A stretch of DNA of 64,000 nucleotides from Pseudomonadales bacterium (GCA_019090615.1 JAHRVQ010000047.1:1-64000); one strand, 5' to 3'. Numbered from the stretch's first letter, positions 33,694 through 44,112 are shown. Made by a program: numbers and translations. The notes: generated from the sequence alone by a model not told the origin.

Positions 33694-34619
33694 AACTGAC
33701 CCTTTCTTCTCATCCAGCCCATGCCTAATAATCCGGATAAAATGAGTAACATGCCAGAGGGTTCAGGCACTGTGCTGGGTATGCTCGTCGAGCCACATTG
33801 AGAGGTTACCAGGTCGCAATTCGGCTCGAAAACACTGGTGCCGAGTTTCGATGGAGAAGCATGTATCAACGGTGAAAGAATACTTGCAACGCTAAAGTCT
33901 GTAAATTGCGTGGCATCTAATTTGAATTCGTAGATGAGTTGATCTTCCCAAAAGGTGCCGTCGCCATCAGGAATAGAGTTGTCAGGGGAGTCGTTCAGGT
34001 TGGCGCCGTCATAGTTAGCCAGATTATATTCCAGTGAAGTGGCTACATCGAGCAATACGCCGGTGGCGCCGTTTTCACCAAAAACTGCGCGAAAATCATT
34101 GGGCCCAGTTTCATATTCAGCGTCATCGGTTTCATCATGCTGAGTGAATGAAGCATCCTGGATGCCTGGGAAACTGCCCTTGTTGCTACCCTTAACGTCT
34201 ACTTTTAAGGGATCGTTGGGGTCAGAATAGTCTGCAAGATAATCAATGACAACATTGGTGGGTGTGCCTGAATCAGTATCCAGGCCGAATATTAGTCGGT
34301 CACTGCCAAGTAAATCGGTAAACTTATGGCTACCTTTTTTGCCCTTGTAGCTGCCGTTTGACAGGGTGCCATAGACATTATCCACAAAGCTAATGGGGGC
34401 GGCGAGTGCGACGTATATTGCATCGCCCTGAATGGCATAGCTAAGAAACCCCTGTTCTGGGTTGCTGCCCTGAGTGTCTGGGTTAAAGAAAATGGTTTCG
34501 CCAGCGCCATATTCGCCTGCACTAAGAATCCCATCGACCAGTAAAGCCTGAGCGCTACCAGAAATAGCGGCAATTGCTAGTGCCAGTGCTTTCGGTGCTA
34601 AAGTTGATCTGGATTTCAC
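33687..34619 (-). CDS. PEP-CTERM sorted secreted protein
   Basis: 310 residues. A signal peptide (ends near SAQA) leads into a beta-rich, Asp/Gly/Ser-rich domain that starts with DGILSAGEYG, similar to cell-surface DUF-type domains on PEP-CTERM proteins. The C-terminus is a full PEP-CTERM sorting signal: VPEPSG, a hydrophobic helix (MLLILSGLLGMGW) and a basic end (MRRKGQLK). Such proteins are cleaved by an exosortase and sent to the surface or biofilm matrix. It is convergent with the TPR-methyltransferase gene. Confidence 0.92.
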   Translation of the reverse strand: MKSRSTLAPKALALAIAAISGSAQALLVDGILSAGEYGAGETIFFNPDTQGSNPEQGFLSYAIQGDAIYVALAAPISFVDNVYGTLSNGSYKGKKGSHKFTDLLGSDRLIFGLDTDSGTPTNVVIDYLADYSDPNDPLKVDVKGSNKGSFPGIQDASFTQHDETDDAEYETGPNDFRAVFGENGATGVLLDVATSLEYNLANYDGANLNDSPDNSIPDGDGTFWEDQLIYEFKLDATQFTDFSVASILSPLIHASPSKLGTSVFEPNCDLVTSQCGSTSIPSTVPEPSGMLLILSGLLGMGWMRRKGQLK

Positions 34620-34967
34620 GTGTTTCGTTCTCCGTTTTTGGGCTGTACTAGCTGATGCTGAGTGCTATTAGTCCTACTATTGTATCTGTGTCAGGAACTG
34701 TTTGTAAGTCCTGATGGTGTTTTATCCTATTAACTAGTAATTCATTCGTTATTAACAGGCAATTTTTCACGAACATTTTCACGAACAATAGAGTGTTTGC
34801 TAATTAATTCGATGATTTTGTAGTCTGTTTCGTACTGTCTGGCAGCTGCGCTAGTGATTGAATTGTTCAAGTAATACGCTAATAAAGGCGTGCTGGATGA
34901 TAGCTCTAGTTCTTATAGGGCCCAATGATGATGTTATTGGCTAGTATTCGTGATTTGCCATTAATCG
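34620..34967. other. intergenic, upstream of the PEP-CTERM gene
   Basis: Contains a perfect 12-bp duplication (34764-34787). I looked for the GG-N10-GC spacing of a sigma-54 promoter on the minus strand and did not find it. Confidence 0.4.
34764..34787. repeat. 12-bp tandem duplication
   Basis: TTTTCACGAACA twice without a gap, in non-coding DNA about 145 bp upstream of the PEP-CTERM gene. Confidence 0.85.
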
Positions 34968-35786
34968 TTATAGTTTTCTATCAGTTGTTATAGATAGAGG
35001 CATGGTTCGGCTTAAGTGCTTGCCGAAGCATAGAAAAACCACCAGCATCCCGGACATTTCTAAAACTTCCTCGGCACTGAGTAATAAATGGCCAGCAATA
35101 CTGGCTGTGAACAATTTTAAGAATAAGCCTTCAACGAAATCAAATGCCAGCGCTGTGCCAAGGAACATAAAGCCAACCAGGAGCAGTATCATTTCATGCT
35201 GGTTTAGTATTGTTTTCAGCTGTCTGATTATCATCAGTCCTGCCAGTACGAATAATGGCGCGATAAATAATTGCCACGAATAGGATGGAAATGCGATGAC
35301 AATATAGTCAAAATCGCTATTATCAACCTGGGATTTTAAAAAGTCGCCTAATCGTTCGTGGAGCGCTGTGGCATCATCAGTCGCTGCAAAAAAGAAAAAC
35401 CAGGCGACAAAAAACCAAATTGGCTGAGCTTGTACTTTATAATTAAAAAAGGCGACTAGCGCGACTGCCAGGGTAATGACGCAGGATAGCCAGTTTGCCA
35501 AACTTTGTTCCACTGTTAAATTAAATAATAAGCGTAGATTTTGGTCTACTGGCCAGTTAAAAGTAAACGTCGCCGCATCCAGGCCAATAAGTATCCCAAT
35601 CATTATGCTTAGCCACACAGTCCACTGCCTGAAGTGATGCTTCAGGTCTACCAAATGTTTTGAGTTAGAGGTTGGTAGATGTTTCTTTGTATTGGGCAAA
35701 GGCTTGGCCATAGCAGGCGCGGCAATAATAGGCTGCGCGAATTCGGTTTTCGTAATAATGGGTTTGCTCATGAATAAACTGCTCAT
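34968..35786 (-). CDS. multi-pass membrane protein, unknown
   Basis: 272 residues. A cytoplasmic N-terminus of about 50 residues is followed by six predicted helices (about 56-76, 96-115, 121-136, 165-188, 198-216, 230-262). A conserved-looking motif TDDATALHE (136-144) sits at the end of the third helix, and a second acidic spot (AFDFVEG) lies in a later one. The family was not recognised. It sits next to a PEP-CTERM gene, but a role in that system is only suggested by position. Confidence 0.72.
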   Translation of the reverse strand: MSSLFMSKPIITKTEFAQPIIAAPAMAKPLPNTKKHLPTSNSKHLVDLKHHFRQWTVWLSIMIGILIGLDAATFTFNWPVDQNLRLLFNLTVEQSLANWLSCVITLAVALVAFFNYKVQAQPIWFFVAWFFFFAATDDATALHERLGDFLKSQVDNSDFDYIVIAFPSYSWQLFIAPLFVLAGLMIIRQLKTILNQHEMILLLVGFMFLGTALAFDFVEGLFLKLFTASIAGHLLLSAEEVLEMSGMLVVFLCFGKHLSRTMPLSITTDRKL

Positions 35787-36076
35787 TCGACGGGTATTTC
35801 TCGCAAGTGATTAATTTACCGCGAGCAGGCGCAAATGTCGCTGTACTCTTAATGAGAATCGAATAAAGGTGAAGTTTTAAGTGCTGTTATCAGGTGCAAT
35901 TTCTGGTCACGGGAAGCTTGCTTAAATATGAAATCTGTTCAGGTCGCGGCAGCCTAACAAAAAAATAAGCTTAGACAAGTTGTGCTCGGCATGAAATAGG
36001 CATTAATCGATATCTTCACCTGGCCGGTTGTTTGTGGTTACAATGGTCAATTTTGTTGGTCTGTCTGGTGTAATTT

Positions 36077-37072
36077 ATGAATAATATCCCTGCTAGTTTT
36101 GAACTGGTCTCGAGTCCCTATGGTCATGCGCCATTGCGGCGGCCTCATTCAGTAAGAAGGACATCAACACTTGATACATCGTGGCCAGATGGTCGTGAAG
36201 GGGATCTGTATATTGCCGGGCGCTGCCGAGATCTGGTTTCAAATGAAGACATAGATCATCCGCATATAGCGCGAGAAGATCATATGAGCGCAACGCTAGG
36301 CTGGGACCGAGTAATCCATAGTATTGAAAATGATCGGCTAGATTTAAGCGTGTTAGTAGGTGCCAGGGGCGGCGGTCATTTGCGTAAGTTACTCAATGCC
36401 AGTATTCATGCTGAGCGGGTTGATGGAAGCCCGCTATACCTGTTACTGGATGATATATCGGGCGTTAGTCTGGTTTCTGGTTGGGCCTGGTCCAGATGGG
36501 CGGCAGATGGTGAGACGCCTAAGAGTCCATTTGCAAACATGGAGGAACGGCGTGCCCTGATGGAAAATATTTGTACTGGATTCACTACTGGGTCTAGCGC
36601 TCTGACGGTGGAAACTGGACCGAAAAATAACCCCCAGATAGTGCCGCTGCCTAATCCGCTTGATGCTTTCAGTTGGCACCAATTACCAGAAGTAAAAACG
36701 GTGGGTTTTCGACGGGCCCGACGGATCGATGTGTGGAGAGAAGACGATAAACTGGTATTTGATGTCGGTTTTCAAGATAGTGCATCTGATCCTGATTTAG
36801 GTCGAGTAGCATTACACGAATACCATGTGACGGGTTATGCAAACAGTAATACAGGGACGCTGGAGGAAATTGTTGCCAATCCGCATGTATTGCCTTTTCC
36901 TGAGTGTCCGGGTGCCATTGCTAATATCCAGGGGCTGGTGTCGTTACCGTTAAACGAAATGCGTGATCAGGTGATCAAATTATTACCGGGCACCCGTGGT
37001 TGTACTCACCTTAACGATATGCTGCGGGCCATGGCAGAAATCCCGATTCTGGTTGCTGCACTGGATGCCTGA
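36077..37072 (+). CDS. DUF2889-domain protein
   Basis: 331 residues, no signal peptide. The C-terminal part (about 215-325) carries the DUF2889 pattern: RRARRIDVWREDD, HEYHVTGYANSNTGTLEEI, LPFPECPGA and LPGTRGCTHLNDMLRAM, with conserved Cys and His that could bind a metal. Function of the family is not known. It stands alone before the cyclase gene. Confidence 0.82.
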   Translation: MNNIPASFELVSSPYGHAPLRRPHSVRRTSTLDTSWPDGREGDLYIAGRCRDLVSNEDIDHPHIAREDHMSATLGWDRVIHSIENDRLDLSVLVGARGGGHLRKLLNASIHAERVDGSPLYLLLDDISGVSLVSGWAWSRWAADGETPKSPFANMEERRALMENICTGFTTGSSALTVETGPKNNPQIVPLPNPLDAFSWHQLPEVKTVGFRRARRIDVWREDDKLVFDVGFQDSASDPDLGRVALHEYHVTGYANSNTGTLEEIVANPHVLPFPECPGAIANIQGLVSLPLNEMRDQVIKLLPGTRGCTHLNDMLRAMAEIPILVAALDA

Positions 37073-37349
37073 GTTTGATGGTCCAGGTTGTCTGGCATTC
37101 GATATTTTCATGCCGAATGCTAAGTACGGGATAGCCAGGGATTCTCTGATTAAGGTTTATTTACCCAATGTGATGTAATGCGACCTTTGGCAGACCACAA
37201 AACTGGCGGTTATTGTGTTTATTATAGGTTGGCCCGGGCGCATAAAATGGCATCTGGTCAGGTCGGTTTGATCAGTTTAGGTCCGCCTGTGTAATATTTG
37301 ATATGGACGATGTTTGAAGCAAAAACTTAGCAATGGACCTGGCATTAAT

Positions 37350-40300
37350 ATGGATACTAGCATTCACGAGAGTCGTACTATCGACGTCTATGCCCAATTC
37401 CTGCCAGAACTTATTATTGAAAAGGTATTTGAGGCAAAGCTTGCTGATAAAGCGGGTCTGGAGCAGTTTTCCTGCGCAGTCATGTTTGCCGATATATCTG
37501 GTTTTACGCAACTAGCCGAAAGTTTTGCCAGCGAAGGTGCAGTAGGTGCGGAGAAACTAACTGGTATTCTAAATGATTACTTCTCCCACCTGGTTGGCAT
37601 AATCCTGCTACATGGTGGTGACGTAATTAAATTTGCCGGTGATGCGGTATTAGCGATATGGAAGGACGATAGTGATGATGGTGCCCTGGCTTATGCCAGT
37701 TGGCGCGCGGCGCAATGCGGTTTGGCAATTCAGGCCGCCCTGCGTAATTATAAAGCGGGTAATATACACCTTGGGTTACGCGTTGCCATTGGGGCGGGCA
37801 AGGTAAATATTATTCACGTTGGTGGGGTCTTCAATAGATGGGAGTTTCTGGTGGCTGGCAAACCTCTGGATCAGGTTGGTTCTGTTAGTGATGATATTGA
37901 ACCAGGGCATGTGGGCATTTCTGGCGAAGCCTGGGAATTGCTAACTAAGCAAAATCTCGCAGACCCACAAGGTGCTGAAATATCCCATAATATTCAACGC
38001 CTGGATAAGATCAGTGCAATAGATTTTCGTCGTAACAGGCGTTTTCTTGATTTGCAGGAGCATCACGCGGCTTTATTAAGGGGTTATCTACCCGCCGCCA
38101 TTACTCATCGGCTAGATGTGAGCCTGGATGCTTATCTGGGTGAGTTGCGTCACTTAACTATTCTGTTTGTTAACCTTCCCGATATAGATTATCAGACACC
38201 AGTGGAGACAGCTCAGAAGGTGATGATTGCATTGCAGGAGTCATGTTATCGATACGAAGGTAGTATCAATAAGTTAAGCGTTGATGACAAAGGTGTGTCA
38301 TTGTTAGCGGCAATCGGGTTGCCGCCGCTGGCGCATGAAAACAATCCAGACCGTGGTATTAAAGTTGCATTAACTATCAATGCTCGGTTAAAAAAATTAG
38401 GTATATCAAGCTCAATTGGTGTTAGTTCTGGGCGGGTATACTGTGGTGTCGTTGGCAGTGAGCAACGTCGAGAATATACAATTATGGGTGATAGCGTCAA
38501 TCTTTCAGCAAGATTGATGCAAAATGCCCAGCAGGGTGTTTTGTGTGACAAGGCGTCATTTAAACGGGCGTCTAATGAAATACAATTTTCCGAGCCGCGA
38601 CGTATCAAGTTAAAAGGCAAGGCCCACCCTGAAGAAGTTTATCAGCCGATTACATTTTCTGAAGAACGGGAGGAAAGTAATTCTGCGCCGATAATTGGTC
38701 GTGAATACGAGCGCAATTTACTTAAGGATAAATTGGCGGGTTTGATGAGTGATGATCAGGAATCCATCGTTTTACTTGAGGCGGAATCAGGATACGGCAA
38801 GACTAGAATAAAGAACGACTTTATTGCAATGGCAAAGCAAAAACCTGTTAGCCTGGTTCAAACAAGCGCTAATGCTATAGAACGATCGGCACCCTATTAT
38901 GCTATGCGAGAACTGCTTTATAGCTGTCTGGACATTAGCCATCTAACCACTGCAGAGCAATGCGGCAGTATTCTAACTGCTTTACTGGCAGATTCGGAGT
39001 TGCTTAACAGGTTGCCACTACTGAGTATCGTCATCCCTCTGCTGGCCCCTGAAACACCGTTTACATTGCAGCTCGAAGGTAAGGTGCGGGCGGCACAAAT
39101 TGCCAGTTTAATTATTGAAATTTTGCGAAGATCTATGTCCGGTTCTCAGCTGGTAGTGGTGGTGGATGACGTGCAGTGGCTGGATTCAGCATCGTTTAGG
39201 GTGTTAACCCATATTGTGCAGGAAGTTTCGCCGCTGATGCTGCTACTTGTAACAAGGCCAACTACTCAGGAAAATTTGGCATTGCAACAGATAATGGCGG
39301 GTGACATGAGTCAGCGGCTAGTAGTTGACCGTATGCCTGCTGAAGATATTATCTCATTGGTCTGTTTTAGTCTGGGTGTTGATGGTTTGCCCGATATCGT
39401 TGCCGAGTTAATTCTATCCCGAGCAGAAGGGCATCCTTACTTTAGCGAAGAGTTGGCGTACGCGCTGCGGGATAATAATCTAATCAGTATTCAACAACGT
39501 CAATGCACTATTAGAGAAGAACAGTTTAGTGCTATTAACGCGCTGGACTTGCCGCAGTCTATAGAGGGTATCATTACCTCACGTATTGACCGATTGACAC
39601 CATCACAGGCATTAACGCTTAAGGTGGCCAGTGTTATCGGGCATTCCTTTTCGCTCCAGCAGTTACAGAAAATTCATCCCGTTGAAAAGGATGAAAGTAT
39701 TTTGCGGCAAGAGCTGGATGCCTGCGATCGACTATATTTAACCGTTGCAAATGTAGATCGGCAGGTGGAGTTGAATGCCGACGCAGGTCTGGAAAATTCT
39801 TCAGGCGATAGTGGGTTTATATTTAAACATATGGTCACACAGGAAGTGTCCTATAGTTTGTTATTGCGCAATCAGTGTAAACAATTGCATCAACAAATGG
39901 CATTATGCTATGAAAAAAACGTTGACAATAAAAGCAGCCAGTTCAGCCTGTTAGCTCACCATTGGCAGTTAGCTGAAGTTAACGATAAAGCGCTGCATTA
40001 TCTGGTGCTTGCGGTTGATGAGGCGCTAGACGAATTTTCAAATGGAGATGCGCTATCTTTAGTAGAAAAAGCCTTGAAACTGGCCGCCATCAATGGCGCG
40101 CCCGATGAGCTTGTAGGCCATTTGTTCGGTTGTCAGGGCAGGGCACAATTTGATCTGGGTCGTATTGATGAAGCTGAACAAAGCTTGCATCTTGCGTTAC
40201 TAAAGTTCGGTTCGCCAGTGCCGCAGAATAAACCGTCATTGTTGAACGGGATAGTCACTGCGGCCATTCAGCAATATAGAATTTCTCGGCGTAGCGGCGC

Positions 40301-41423
40301 TAATACAACGTCTATCTCGGAACATCGTGCCAATCGATTAATTGAAGCGACCGATGCATATGAGCAGCTACAGGTTATTTATTATTATAAGAGTGATAGT
40401 CTGCGATTACTTTATACCGCGCTTAAAGGGTCAAATCTTGGATTTGAATCCGGCCAGGTGCCACAATCTTTGATACGTACCAATGTTAATCTGGCTTTGG
40501 TGTTTGGTATCGTGCCCTACCGCAAGGTGGTTGATTATTATTTTGACCTAACGGCGAGGCAACAGGCATGTATCGAACATCCCCCGACCAGTGCCTGGGT
40601 TGATCTGGTTAGGGCAACCTATTTGAATGGTCTGGGAAAGTGGCAACAGTCTGAGGCTTTGTATAAAAAATCCCTCATGGTCGCTGAAAGTAATGGAGAT
40701 GAATCGTTGCGGGCAACCGTTGTGACGGGGCAAGCTAAGATGTTGCTCATGTGGGGCAGGTTTCCAGAATCGTTGGCGGCATTTGAGTCTATTTATAATT
40801 CTGCAGTCAAACGAGATGATCCTCAATCGATTTGCTGGAGCGTATTAGGTCAGGCAAGGAATCACTACAGACTAGGGGCTTTTGATAAATTACCAGGTCT
40901 GTTAGACCAGGCCGCCCCCTTACTGGATGGTTTACCTTTTAACCAGACTATGGATTTTTTAAGCCTCTCTGCGCTATTACATTTACAACGTGGAGAACCC
41001 GAACTGGCAGAGCCATTAGTTGCAGATTGTGTCAGGTTATTGGAACGACCAGCTCAGGTAATGATGATCTTTGCCTGTACTCAACTGTCGCAGGCAATAC
41101 TAGAACTAAAGCGAACCAGGCCGTCCAGGTGTGTTGAGAAATACTGGCGATCCTGCGCCAGGTTTATGCAGGCGTACGCTAAAATATTTCCCATTGGGGA
41201 AACCGTACTGATGCATCAATCAGGAATTTACCAGGCGATCAACGGCAACGACAAACAAGCCCAATCACTTTGGGTTAGATCGCTTGAGTCAAGCTTTCGG
41301 TATGATATGGCCTATATGACCCTGGCCAACCTTGATCTGTTGGGTAAAAACAATTCGCAAATACTTGGCCAATACCAGCTTGAATATGCAAAAGCCTTGA
41401 AGGTTACAGGTATTGAGCGGTAA
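37350..41423 (+). CDS. soluble-adenylyl-cyclase-like protein: two cyclase domains, AAA ATPase, TPR
   Basis: 1357 residues from the ATG at 37350; a TTG 36 bp upstream is possible. Domain order matches mammalian soluble adenylyl cyclase. C1 (about 30-200) keeps the metal-binding Asp in FADISGFT and the KFAGD motif. C2 (about 255-430) lacks the first metal Asp (FVNLPD) but keeps the GDSVNLSARL motif. Each half thus supplies different residues of one composite site. Then come an AAA/STAND ATPase (AESGYGKT Walker A near 480; VVVVDDVQWLD Walker B) and a TPR-like C-terminus. It should be a large cytoplasmic cAMP-making sensor; bicarbonate response is only by analogy. Confidence 0.9.
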   Translation: MDTSIHESRTIDVYAQFLPELIIEKVFEAKLADKAGLEQFSCAVMFADISGFTQLAESFASEGAVGAEKLTGILNDYFSHLVGIILLHGGDVIKFAGDAVLAIWKDDSDDGALAYASWRAAQCGLAIQAALRNYKAGNIHLGLRVAIGAGKVNIIHVGGVFNRWEFLVAGKPLDQVGSVSDDIEPGHVGISGEAWELLTKQNLADPQGAEISHNIQRLDKISAIDFRRNRRFLDLQEHHAALLRGYLPAAITHRLDVSLDAYLGELRHLTILFVNLPDIDYQTPVETAQKVMIALQESCYRYEGSINKLSVDDKGVSLLAAIGLPPLAHENNPDRGIKVALTINARLKKLGISSSIGVSSGRVYCGVVGSEQRREYTIMGDSVNLSARLMQNAQQGVLCDKASFKRASNEIQFSEPRRIKLKGKAHPEEVYQPITFSEEREESNSAPIIGREYERNLLKDKLAGLMSDDQESIVLLEAESGYGKTRIKNDFIAMAKQKPVSLVQTSANAIERSAPYYAMRELLYSCLDISHLTTAEQCGSILTALLADSELLNRLPLLSIVIPLLAPETPFTLQLEGKVRAAQIASLIIEILRRSMSGSQLVVVVDDVQWLDSASFRVLTHIVQEVSPLMLLLVTRPTTQENLALQQIMAGDMSQRLVVDRMPAEDIISLVCFSLGVDGLPDIVAELILSRAEGHPYFSEELAYALRDNNLISIQQRQCTIREEQFSAINALDLPQSIEGIITSRIDRLTPSQALTLKVASVIGHSFSLQQLQKIHPVEKDESILRQELDACDRLYLTVANVDRQVELNADAGLENSSGDSGFIFKHMVTQEVSYSLLLRNQCKQLHQQMALCYEKNVDNKSSQFSLLAHHWQLAEVNDKALHYLVLAVDEALDEFSNGDALSLVEKALKLAAINGAPDELVGHLFGCQGRAQFDLGRIDEAEQSLHLALLKFGSPVPQNKPSLLNGIVTAAIQQYRISRRSGANTTSISEHRANRLIEATDAYEQLQVIYYYKSDSLRLLYTALKGSNLGFESGQVPQSLIRTNVNLALVFGIVPYRKVVDYYFDLTARQQACIEHPPTSAWVDLVRATYLNGLGKWQQSEALYKKSLMVAESNGDESLRATVVTGQAKMLLMWGRFPESLAAFESIYNSAVKRDDPQSICWSVLGQARNHYRLGAFDKLPGLLDQAAPLLDGLPFNQTMDFLSLSALLHLQRGEPELAEPLVADCVRLLERPAQVMMIFACTQLSQAILELKRTRPSRCVEKYWRSCARFMQAYAKIFPIGETVLMHQSGIYQAINGNDKQAQSLWVRSLESSFRYDMAYMTLANLDLLGKNNSQILGQYQLEYAKALKVTGIER

Positions 41424-41603
41424 CAATCAAAACCTGGTAGGAATTATGTAGTCGTTAAGTTGTTTGCTCTTTGATCATTTTCGAGCTGAATATCAACGAA
41501 CAAATATATAAAGCAGCATATGACGGCTGAAAATTGGCGCGTTTGACAATTTATCGGTATGCTTGAGTCTTTCTTTTCTAATGTAGAATAAAGGACGATT
41601 TGT

Positions 41604-42113
41604 ATGGATATCAAAAAACTTCTTAGCGCAACGGCTATCTCGGTTATGCTGGCAACTACATCCTCGATAAGTTTGGCAGAAAATTCAGCGCCTGGTTCAG
41701 GTCCTAACCCTTTTTCAGATTGTGGTATTGGGGCCGCTTTATTTCCAACTGTTAGCTGGGCTGCAGTTATTTCAAATGTTATATGGGATGTTGGTACAAC
41801 GGCGGTATCTTCAGCAACACTAAGTCCAGAAACATGCAACGGTAAAAATGTCAAAACTGCCCAGTTCATACTTGAAAATTATGATAATTTGGCAGAAGAG
41901 ACAGCTAAGGGCGAGGGTGATCATATTACTGCGATGTTGGGTATATTAGGTTGTCAGCTGCCTTCACATGGTGCCATAGTAGCCGATGTTCGTATCAATA
42001 TGGCAACTCAAGTTGGTAGTGAAAGCTATTCAAGAATAGATACTCTTGGTAAAGCATCTGCTTACTATGATGCTGTTAGTGCAGCTTCTACTGATAATAA
42101 TTGTTCTGCCTGA
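41604..42113 (+). CDS. DUF3015 periplasmic protein
   Basis: 169 residues with a signal peptide ending near SLAE. The body has the DUF3015 features: GPNPFSDCGIGAALFP near the start of the mature protein, VISNVIWDVGTTA, SPETC and a C-terminal Cys. The conserved cysteines probably form disulfides in the periplasm. The DUF4105 gene follows closely, a pairing seen in other proteobacteria, so they probably act together in the envelope. Confidence 0.88.
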   Translation: MDIKKLLSATAISVMLATTSSISLAENSAPGSGPNPFSDCGIGAALFPTVSWAAVISNVIWDVGTTAVSSATLSPETCNGKNVKTAQFILENYDNLAEETAKGEGDHITAMLGILGCQLPSHGAIVADVRINMATQVGSESYSRIDTLGKASAYYDAVSAASTDNNCSA

Positions 42114-42168
42114 AATTGTAATTTGATTGCTGCTGATTTTCCAGCAGCAATCGTATGATTCGTCTAAA

Positions 42169-44112
42169 ATGCCTCTTTTATTCCCCAGGCAATTATATCC
42201 AGTGGCTAAATACCTTTTCCTTCTAACGCATATTTTATGTTGCAGTAGTGTTTTTGCCAGTTCTCCAGATATAACCCTTGATGAGTTGGAACAGCAACTT
42301 ATTCAAATATCAATTCAGCCTGTTTGGCTAAAACTCATGCGTTATGACGCTTTGGATAATAAGGCGATTGCGGCTGAGTCCAATTTTGATCAAAACATTA
42401 GAACAAAAAGTGCGATTCATTCGGCGGATTTTTTCCTTTCGCCAGACGGTGGGACTGTTCCACTTTTAGAATTAAAAGCTACACTTTCTGCCTTCAAACA
42501 CCCTGTGGGTGACGACCCTAATATGCATCCCCAATGTCGTTTTCGAGGCCGGTATATATGGTTGAAGTCACAGTTAAAAGACAGCTGGTTTAAAAAGTTG
42601 TCGATCATGAAATGCCCAGACTTTGAACGGTGGTCGTTGGCAGGTACAACGCATTCGATCAGTGTTGTTTATGCTACTGGTTATTTAGGCAATCCAGCCT
42701 CCTATTATGGACATACATTAATAAAATTTAATGCTGGCGATTCTTCGAGCTCAACAAAATTACTGGATGTGAGTCTAAATTACGGTGCAATTGTTCCTGA
42801 TACGGAAAACCCGTTAGTTTATATAGCAAAGGGGTTGTTGGGCGGTTACGAGTCGGGATTTACACACTCTGAATATTTCTACCATACGCATAATTATGCA
42901 GAAAACGATCTGCGCGACTTATGGGAGTATCAACTGGCACTGACCCAGGCGGAGGTGGATCTTATTGTTGCTCATGGCTGGGAATTGTTGGGTAAAAAAA
43001 ACACCTATTATTTTTTTAATAAAAACTGTGCCTATCGTATGGCGGAATTGCTTGAAGTGATTAACGGTATTCAGCTGGCATCACCAGATGCGCCCTGGTA
43101 TTTACCGCAGACGGTTGTTCAAAAATTATCTTTAATTAATCGAGGCGGAAAACCGTTAGTTGAAGGCATCAAATATCACCCTTCTCGCCAGTCACGCCTG
43201 TATAGTAAGTATCGCCAGCTAGATTTTGATCAGCGTAAACTGGTGAAAAGAATAATCGATGATACAAAAACTCTGGATACAAATAAATTCGTCGTTCAAC
43301 CTTTGACGGCGAAACACCTGATTCTTGATACGCTGTTGGACTACTATCAGGCATTTGATGGAAAGGCCAATAAACAAAATTATAATCAGATATTGTTGCA
43401 GCGTTATCAGCTGGCTCCAGGGGTTCCCAGGCAAGTAGTCGACCGGCTTACACCACCCCATTTAGGTCGATACCCTAGTCGCAGCCAAATAAAAATACTT
43501 CATAATAGCCGAATGGGCTCTGGTTTCGCTATTGCGCTTCGGCCAGCCTATTATGACGCTTTAGACAGTAGCGGTACCCAGGTACCCTTTGCTGCGTTAT
43601 CAATGCTTGAGTTAGAAATTGCGGTTTTGGATAATGATTTTCAACTGCGAGCACTTAACATTGTTGAGATTCAAAGTGTCAACGCCAGAGCGACAGGGCT
43701 GCCAAATGACCGGCATTGGGCCTGGAAATTAAGAGCCGGGATAGAAAATCAGGATTTGGCCTGTAGGAAAAACTGCCGTATATGGCACGTGGTGGCAGAT
43801 AAGGGCTTTAGTTATTCGCCTAGGTCAAAGATATTAGTCGCTGGCTATCTTGGCATGGGTGTTCAGGATAATCGGCATGATAGTGGTAACCTTTATTTTC
43901 GGACTAGCACGACGGCCTATTGGAATATTACCAATAAATTAAAAATGGGTGTGGATCTTGAGCACCGAGAATATATCGACGGTAGTTATGCAAATGCTGA
44001 TAAATTTGGTTTAACGTTTCGTCTTGAATTGGCTAAAAACTTTGAATTGCGCATTGCGTACCACAAAGATCAGGCGCGGGAAGCTAGTGTAGGGCTCGGT
44101 TATTATTGGTAG
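42169..44112 (+). CDS. DUF4105 (Lnb N-terminal) outer-envelope protein
   Basis: 647 residues from the ATG at 42169, giving a clear signal peptide ending near SSVFAS; a TTG at 42127 would add 14 residues. The DUF4105 core (about 170-310) contains GYLGNPASYYGHTLIKFN, then HTHNYAENDLRDLWEY and FNKNCAYRMAELLE, with Cys and His like the NlpC/P60-related catalytic set. The last 180 residues alternate polar and aromatic strands and end in LGYYW, which suggests an outer-membrane beta-barrel. It lies 55 bp after DUF3015. Confidence 0.87.
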   Translation: MPLLFPRQLYPVAKYLFLLTHILCCSSVFASSPDITLDELEQQLIQISIQPVWLKLMRYDALDNKAIAAESNFDQNIRTKSAIHSADFFLSPDGGTVPLLELKATLSAFKHPVGDDPNMHPQCRFRGRYIWLKSQLKDSWFKKLSIMKCPDFERWSLAGTTHSISVVYATGYLGNPASYYGHTLIKFNAGDSSSSTKLLDVSLNYGAIVPDTENPLVYIAKGLLGGYESGFTHSEYFYHTHNYAENDLRDLWEYQLALTQAEVDLIVAHGWELLGKKNTYYFFNKNCAYRMAELLEVINGIQLASPDAPWYLPQTVVQKLSLINRGGKPLVEGIKYHPSRQSRLYSKYRQLDFDQRKLVKRIIDDTKTLDTNKFVVQPLTAKHLILDTLLDYYQAFDGKANKQNYNQILLQRYQLAPGVPRQVVDRLTPPHLGRYPSRSQIKILHNSRMGSGFAIALRPAYYDALDSSGTQVPFAALSMLELEIAVLDNDFQLRALNIVEIQSVNARATGLPNDRHWAWKLRAGIENQDLACRKNCRIWHVVADKGFSYSPRSKILVAGYLGMGVQDNRHDSGNLYFRTSTTAYWNITNKLKMGVDLEHREYIDGSYANADKFGLTFRLELAKNFELRIAYHKDQAREASVGLGYYW

